Below are positions 58,311 through 64,000 of a DNA stretch of 64,000 bases, one piece after another. The stretch is taken from positions 883,972,184 through 884,036,183 of the forward strand of contig CM062817.1 of assembly GCA_031772625.1 (NCBI GenBank), given 5' to 3'. A program made the translations under genes and the position numbers. The DNA is from Pinus tabuliformis. Taxonomy: Eukaryota; Streptophyta; Pinopsida; Pinales; Pinaceae. The notes under the pieces were generated by a model. The model saw only the letters and a list, made by a program, of their open reading frames with translations, ran no database searches and was not told the origin of the DNA. Positions within the stretch are counted from its first letter, which is position 1. Every line of letters starts with the position of its first letter.

Positions 58311-60744
58311 GTATCTATGTGTTTTTGCTATAAACATGTATTTGATTTTGTTCCCTTCATAAGTCTAGATCTGTGATACTCTCTTTCTTCTTAAGAGTAA
58401 TTAGGCTTAGGAATAAATATGGCTCAACCTGCTCCATGTAGTCTTGATGTCCAAGGATAATATGTAACTTTCCCTATGTAGTTATGAATTATGAGTATTA
58501 TAGATTCGTGAGAGCATACATTCTCATGAATATGATTAACCAACTTGCAAGAGAGCCACAAATCCTATGTTAACTTAGAATTTTATTTCTTCAATAAAAT
58601 TCTAATTTATTATTTTCTTACTTGTCAAAATTCAATGGTGGTGAAGAACCAAAGTGAGAGAAGACCCTGAAAATTTATATGGTAAAAAACAAGATCAAAT
58701 AGCTCTAATAGAGGTATGTCCAAAGACGAGGTTAGAAATGAGCTCTGATACCAAATATGACAACCAATATGGATCATCAACTAAATGTCCAAAATACTTA
58801 TAATGTTTCAGTGATAGCTAATCATAGCGAATGGTTCAATGACTACTTCTAATTTGAAGATGACAATGGGTGACATTGAGTTATGTCGATTATTTTTAAA
58901 TGAGGAGTCTAGGTATATATGGAACTTGAAAAGTTGTTAGATCAATTATCAGTTCTAGTTAAGGAGAGTTTGGAAGAGCCCAGTGCAAAGATCAATATTT
59001 TTCTTCAAGAATACAAGACTTTCTCTCACATTTGACATGGTGTTCATTACTCAAATCCAGATGTCACGTGATGCTACAATTTCTCTTATGTTGGTGAGGT
59101 CTACCAGTCCAAGGTTGATTTAGCAGACAACTCAAAAATTTAACAGGAAATATTGGCTTCAAATTTAATATTTATTTTTTGGATTCTACTCTCCTTTTAG
59201 AAGTCGACCTTTCTCAGAGGCATATTACACTATAAATAAGTGGCTCTCTCTCACATAAATGTATCGAATGAAGTGGATCTCATCTTTGTTTTGTTTGTGG
59301 CCTCAGGAGTCCATGGAGATTGAATTTTTGAAAGGGTTTACATATTTCAATAGGGTTTTGGTTTGTTGTTTGTGCTTGGCATAAGGTTCTGCTGAAATTG
59401 CATTGTAGGTGGCTTTAAGAAGGGTTTCTATTGGCATACAACAGGTCACTTTGTCAAGTTTTTTAAAGCTAATTAAGGTATCTCAAAATCAGATTGACAC
59501 AGTTCTGTGGAGGCCTCTCCTCTTATGCACATCTTGTTGACCAAAGATCTATTTGTGTAGGATTTTTTAAGGCTACTCGCTTAAATATTTTGTCTTGGAT
59601 AAGGGTATTCATTGGGGTTAAAGTATATTTTTGCAGGAAAAATTGAAGAAGCAGATCCGTTTTAATTATTTGACTCTGCGAGCTTTTGGAAATCTATCTC
59701 TCTCACCACATGAACATCTTTGGAGCAATAGAATAAGTTGTTCGAAGAAGGATATATGCGTTTTTTGATCATGGGCTCTAGGTTATGGTATTAACCTTTG
59801 ATATTTGATGGTCAAATTTGAAGGTTTCACTATATTTTTGAAATCTGTACCCCACCCATATTCTTGTTAATAAAACCTTAAGAAATTTTTGGTAATATAT
59901 GGCCTTCAATTTGTTTGACAAGAACAAGGGTACTTGCTATTATGGAGAGGAATTTTCATCATAGACTCAACAACATATTTAGCGTATGCACTCAATGTTG
60001 ATTTATGGTAGCATTAGATGTGCTCTAAGCCTCAAATTTTTTATGGAGGCTAGGACACATGTATTCCAGAAAACCCAGAATCGTTTTTGGAAATTCCACT
60101 CGGAGATAGTTTTATTAAAATAATTAATTAATTTTAACGGATTCCTAAGTCTAAACTTAGAAAATTAAAATAATTAAAGGGTATTAATCAAACTGGGGGT
60201 GAAACTTCTAGAAGAAGACGAAGATCGAGTCTAAATGATATGAGCCATTGATTAGAATCTAATCTGGGTCGTTGATTACTCAACTGGAGGATTATAAGAA
60301 GGAATTCAATGGGAATTTTGAAAATACATCGGGGAGAGATCAAGAGATTGAATTTCTCAAAGAGGGCAGTGCAGTAGTTGCTAGAGAGAAGATAGAAGTG
60401 ATTTCTTGCAGTGAGGGGCAGGGATAGTTCCAATTGCAGAGTTTCCTGATATAGGAATACATCATAGAGGAGGCAAAGAGAGATCTAGAAGAGGCAACAT
60501 AGAGGCCATGCTGGGAAGCGTAAGCTCATGCAGAGGCAACACAGAGCTTCAAAGAGAGTATGAAATTCATCTGGGAAGTCAAGTTCCTGAGCCAGAATCC
60601 AGGATGTGATACCAAAAAGACAGAGGAACGAAGCTCCAGACAAAAGGAGATCGGGAAGAGGTGATGCAGATCCTCAAATAGGTTAACGTAGAACTGCGTA
60701 GGCTGATGCAGTAACTGCGCAAAGCCAGCGTGGGCCAGCCATCC
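58311..60744. other. Mostly unrecognised; one primer-site-like motif
   Basis: GAGCTCTGATACCAAATATGACA at about 58740 is, on the minus strand, TGTCATATTTGGTATCAGAGC, an LTR-end/primer-site arrangement without a visible element. Sequence near 59860 (TCTTGTTAATAAAACCTTAAG) resembles a polyadenylated element tail. The part from about 60100 may belong to the long 5' LTR or leader of the next element. Confidence 0.35.
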
Positions 60745-63444
60745 AGGGCCTGGATCAGTGTCGGATAGCTAGTGATAGTATGAGGTAGTTCTTACTAATA
60801 TTCTATTAGTCAGATTCTTTGTATTGGATAGATAGTAAGGCATCCAAATATTGTATTCAGAAAACTATTGCTTAGTAATACAAACCTCAGTTGTTGCATC
60901 AGTTTCTCGTATTGGGTTTTTCTAGGGACATTTGTCCAAAAATAACGTTGTCATGTGTTGTGTATTTCTTTCTTTCTTAGTTTCTTGTTTCCACATTTAA
61001 TTTAATTGGTGAAGGCTGCAGTGTATTAGTTTCGATATTTTCTATAGGATACAGTAAATAATTTGTTCAGTAATTTAACAAAAAGAAAATACTTAATCAA
61101 TTGTTGCAGTAGAAATTTGGGTCTTCCAAATTTTCAAATGGTATCAGAGTGCAGGTGAAGCGAGACAACAAAGATGGAAGAGCCCAGTACTGAACAGAAG
61201 GAGGGATGTCAAAGTGTTGTGTAGGAAGAAAATTGAATCCCTAGAGGGATTGCGTAGTCTAGGCCAGGAGGGAAAATTTTTCTTGGGAAAATCTCTCTCT
61301 GAGTGAGTCGATAGAGAAATATTTCTAGATCGAAGTTTGCCAGTGTGAGAGGGAGAAATGAAAAAGCATCAGTGCAGAGAAGTTTTTTGCAACAGTTTCT
61401 GGGACAAAAAAGCGTTAGAAGGAAGAAGGAGACATTGTTGAGGAAATTTCTTCCTCAAAGAATTCCTAGCCAGGGAATTTGATTTCTCTATTGTTGAGCT
61501 ACAATAGAGAGGAGTAGATCTACTAACTCCAGCAAGGAGTGTGTAGGCTATCCTAGTACTACGTAGAGGAGAGAGGAGGTAGTTAGACATTTCGTTAGTA
61601 GAGATGGAAGCTAGTGAGTTAATATATCAGGATCAGTTGGAGGGTGCATCTAACTATGTGATTTGGAAGGTAAGAATCTCATGCCTTCTAGATGAGCACG
61701 ATCTCAAAACCTATGTTGACAATGTGGTAGTTGTACCCGCAGATGAAAATCTGCTCAAGAAGTACAAGGATGAGATGGAAAACGCCAAGCAATTGATCCT
61801 TGATGGAGTGAGAGATCACGTAGTGTGTCACATTTTCAGCAAGGATACTACCCAACAGATGTGGAAAGCATTGGCTATGCTATACGAAGGATCTTCCAAC
61901 AATGGAAGATGTATTTGGAGCAGAAGATGAGATTCACATAGATGCAGAAGGGGGAACACATTGATCCATTCCTAACGAAGCTTTAGGAAATCCAAGACTT
62001 GTTGGCATCTATGGGTCAACACCTCAACCTACCGAGATGGTGAGGTTAGCCATAAATTCAGTCTCAGAAGAATGGTAAGTGTTTGTCCAAAGTATCCTGG
62101 GTGGAAAGGGATTGCTAGATTGCGAAGTAATGTGAGCCACTCTTCAGCAAGAAGAGATGAGGAGAGACTTAGTCAAGTGCAAACTTGATATCAAAAACAA
62201 CAGTGGGATGAAGCCCAAGGAGGAGGAAGAAAATGTAGCCCTTTCATCGAAGGGGCAACAAGAGCAACGGAGGTAGAATAAGGACGTCCCAAAGATCAAG
62301 TTCTTCCGATGTAGTGAATTTGGTCACTATGCTACACAGTATCCTCTCAAGAAGAAGAACAAGGAATAGAATCATGACCCGAAGGCTGCGTCCACAAAGA
62401 TCAAGGAGGAGGAGTTTTCCATGGTTACCTGGATACCTACAGGGGAGAGGTGGGGTGATCTAGTACTGTAGTTTGAAATAACTGTAGATGGGTAGGATCC
62501 TTGAGGAGTCCACCTCTCAGATCAACACCTTACTACGAGAGCCTAGATCAGAAGTAGCAGAATGGACCAATGTCAATTGGTGTAGAGGAGTGCCAGAGTG
62601 ATAATTGTAGTGGCTAGGAGTGCTAGAGACTGATCATCACATAGAAGAATTGGCAGCAGTGGAGTTGGCACAATTCAGAGGTAGCAGCAACGCAGAGAGT
62701 TCAAAGGGTCAACAGCAACACAGAGGGTTCAAAGTGGTCAGCAAAGAGACTAGCAATAGTGAGAACTCCAACAACATATGCATCATGTTGAACACATGTT
62801 CAATGATTTTGGATTCTTTTCCGTTGTTGTGCAGTAGCAAGAATAGTTGGAGAAGGTTGTAGTGAAGATGCAGTATTGGCAGTGGCAGTGCTAGCAGCAA
62901 CACAAATGCAAAACTTATGAGGGTTTCAGTGCATATGCAATGTTGGCAGTGGAAGGGTCAGTAGCAATACAGATGCAACATTTGCGAATTAGTTTGTGGG
63001 AAACGATTTCAGACATGAGCAGTGAAGAGGGAGATGTTACAGAGAAGGGTGAGGACCTAGATCAATTCATATCGCTAGTGATAGTGTGAGGTATTTCTCA
63101 CTAATCTTCTGCTAGTCAGATTCTCTGTATTAGATAGCCAGTAAGGCATCCAAATATTGTATTCAGAAAACTGTTGCTTAATAATGCAAACCCTCAGTTG
63201 TTCCACCCGTTTTCCCGCACTGGGTTTTTCCAGGGACATTTTTCCAAAAATAACGATGTCATGTGTTGTGTATTTATTATTTTCTCATTTTCTTATTTCC
63301 GCATTTAATTTAATTGTTGAAGGTTGCAGTGTATTAGTTTCGATATTTTTTGTAGGATGCAATAAATAATTTGTTCAGTGATTGAACAAATAGAAGATTC
63401 TTAATCAGTTGCTTCAGTAGAAATTTGGGTCTTCCAAATTTTCA
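60745..63444 (+). mobile_element. Copia-type element retaining only gag (TR-GAG-like)
   Basis: Terminal repeats at about 60745-61136 and 63035-63444 share CTAGTGATAGTxTGAGG and end GTCTTCCAAATTTTCA. The primer site TGGTATCAGAGTGC starts at 61139, and a purine tract GAAGAGGGAGA precedes the right repeat. The ~1.9-kb interior encodes a broken gag and then no protease, integrase or RT. This layout matches the nonautonomous class called TR-GAG. The left end of the 5' repeat is uncertain because the two copies diverge there. Confidence 0.75.
61604..62470 (+). pseudogene. copia gag (broken)
   Basis: Starts MEASELIYQDQLEGASNYVI at 61604 and continues with the UBN2-type pattern ILDGVRDHVVCHIF and MWKALAMLYEGS. 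It breaks by frameshift after about 61900, then continues in other frames (for example LQQEEMRRDLVKCKLD near 62140). The zinc knuckle near 62300 reads FFRCSEFGHYATQY, so the first and last Cys are lost. It would form the particle of the element; it cannot now. Confidence 0.82.
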
Positions 63445-63673
63445 CACTCAAATTGCTAATAAAGTAAACAATCATATACTAATGATATCAATAGAATAAG
63501 GCTCAAAGGAAAGGAAAATATTTAGAATTGAAGGAAGTTAAGATCTAGAAGCAAGATCTTTCAAATTTGGAACAAGTCTGCACACTTACTCTAATTTGGA
63601 CAATAGTTGATGTTCATGGATCCAATTCATGACAAAATGCATGAGAATTAGATGATCGCTTTCAAAATGTTTG
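63445..63673. other. Unrecognised DNA right of the gag-only element
   Basis: No termini, repeats or coding pattern seen. Confidence 0.3.
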
Positions 63674-63955
63674 TTAGGAATGTTTCAAATATTGAAACTG
63701 TTCATTAATATGGAAGACCGATGTTACTGAAAACTCAATAGAGTCATAATGGATGCTAACATAATGTTCACCTATGTATTTGACACCAGCAGAATGAGTA
63801 CGTGATTTGATGCCCTACTTAATTGCATGTTCAATGCCAGCTAATCCCGTGCTAAATCTGTTAAGTGTGAAAATTTCACTACAAAGGTTTGATTCGCTAA
63901 TAGTGAAAAACGAAGATACATTGACATCTTCCTTAACTCTTTGAATAACCCTCAT
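63674..63955 (-). pseudogene. Unidentified protein-like fragment
   Basis: A minus-strand frame from ATG at 63955 to TAA at 63674 is interrupted once, by a TAG where CAG would be read through. Its composition is balanced and protein-like, with segments SSFFTISESNLCSEIFTLNR, HSAGVKYIGEHYV and SIHYDSIEFSVTSVFHINEQ. I do not recognise the family. It resembles an exon of a host gene or of an undescribed element more than random AT-rich DNA. The window ends just to the right, so upstream exons may exist. Confidence 0.4.
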
Positions 63956-64000
63956 TAGTAATTGTTCTAAGATTTATTGCAATCCATAGCTCCAGATCTA

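Noticed and set aside
59230-59900. Possible 5'-truncated retroposon tail
   Set aside because: Only a TAATAAAACC-like end is suggestive; no coding similarity and no flanking duplication could be found.
61139-61152. Primer-site sequence TGGTATCAGAGTGC as part of a tRNA gene
   Set aside because: Only the short complement of the tRNA 3' end is present, next to an LTR; there is no tRNA fold.

Overview
This window reads as repeat-dense, AT-rich nuclear DNA from a large plant genome. A seed plant with a big genome, such as a gymnosperm, is my best guess from the style of the retrotransposon proteins; that is inference only. I found no intact host gene, no rRNA or tRNA gene and nothing prokaryotic in organisation. 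Almost everything recognisable is transposable-element sequence of several ages, much of it nested.

Region 1 (1-22000): a decayed Ty3/gypsy element on the + strand. It has gag with three zinc knuckles, protease, a second gag-like segment, RT, RNase H, integrase, a long third ORF and a 3' LTR. Its integrase is cut at the codons for the W-A-Y-R-T-T motif by an 11,623-bp DNA transposon (5895-17517) with near-perfect terminal inverted repeats and a 4-bp target duplication (GCTT).

That DNA transposon is the most interesting object here. It carries two divergent, intron-containing genes, both now broken. The minus-strand gene (11709-6589) is a DDE-type transposase that I associate with the DUF7869 family; its N-terminus holds about 22 copies of an acidic 29-residue repeat. 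The plus-strand gene (13174-16756) fuses a ParB-like domain to a beta-class amino-methyltransferase (N6-adenine or N4-cytosine type), an architecture I know from bacteria and phages. Between them lies a ~600-bp GC-rich, quasi-palindromic block in otherwise AT-rich DNA. A plausible reading is a self-contained transposition and DNA-modification system: the ParB-like part binds or cuts DNA, the methyltransferase modifies it, and the transposase moves the element.

Region 2 (22000-31400): diffuse unrecognised AT-rich DNA, a 26-bp-arm hairpin, a candidate small copia LTR, a ~133-bp tandem duplication, and a minus-strand LINE (28240-31420) with RT, zinc-finger and RNase H pieces.

Region 3 (31400-49000): Ty1/copia elements on the minus strand. 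One is complete in outline (32541-39267, ~1.9-kb LTRs, GTATA duplication, deleted pol) and sits inside remnants of another retroelement. A second is rearranged (44769-48781). Satellites, microsatellites and a GC-rich promoter-like block with seven ACGT cores lie among them.

Region 4 (49000-64000): a non-coding LTR element of LARD type (50019-55359), a candidate LTR/repeat zone (56078-58400), a copia-type element keeping only gag (about 60745-63444), and an unidentified protein-like fragment on the minus strand at the right edge (63674-63955).
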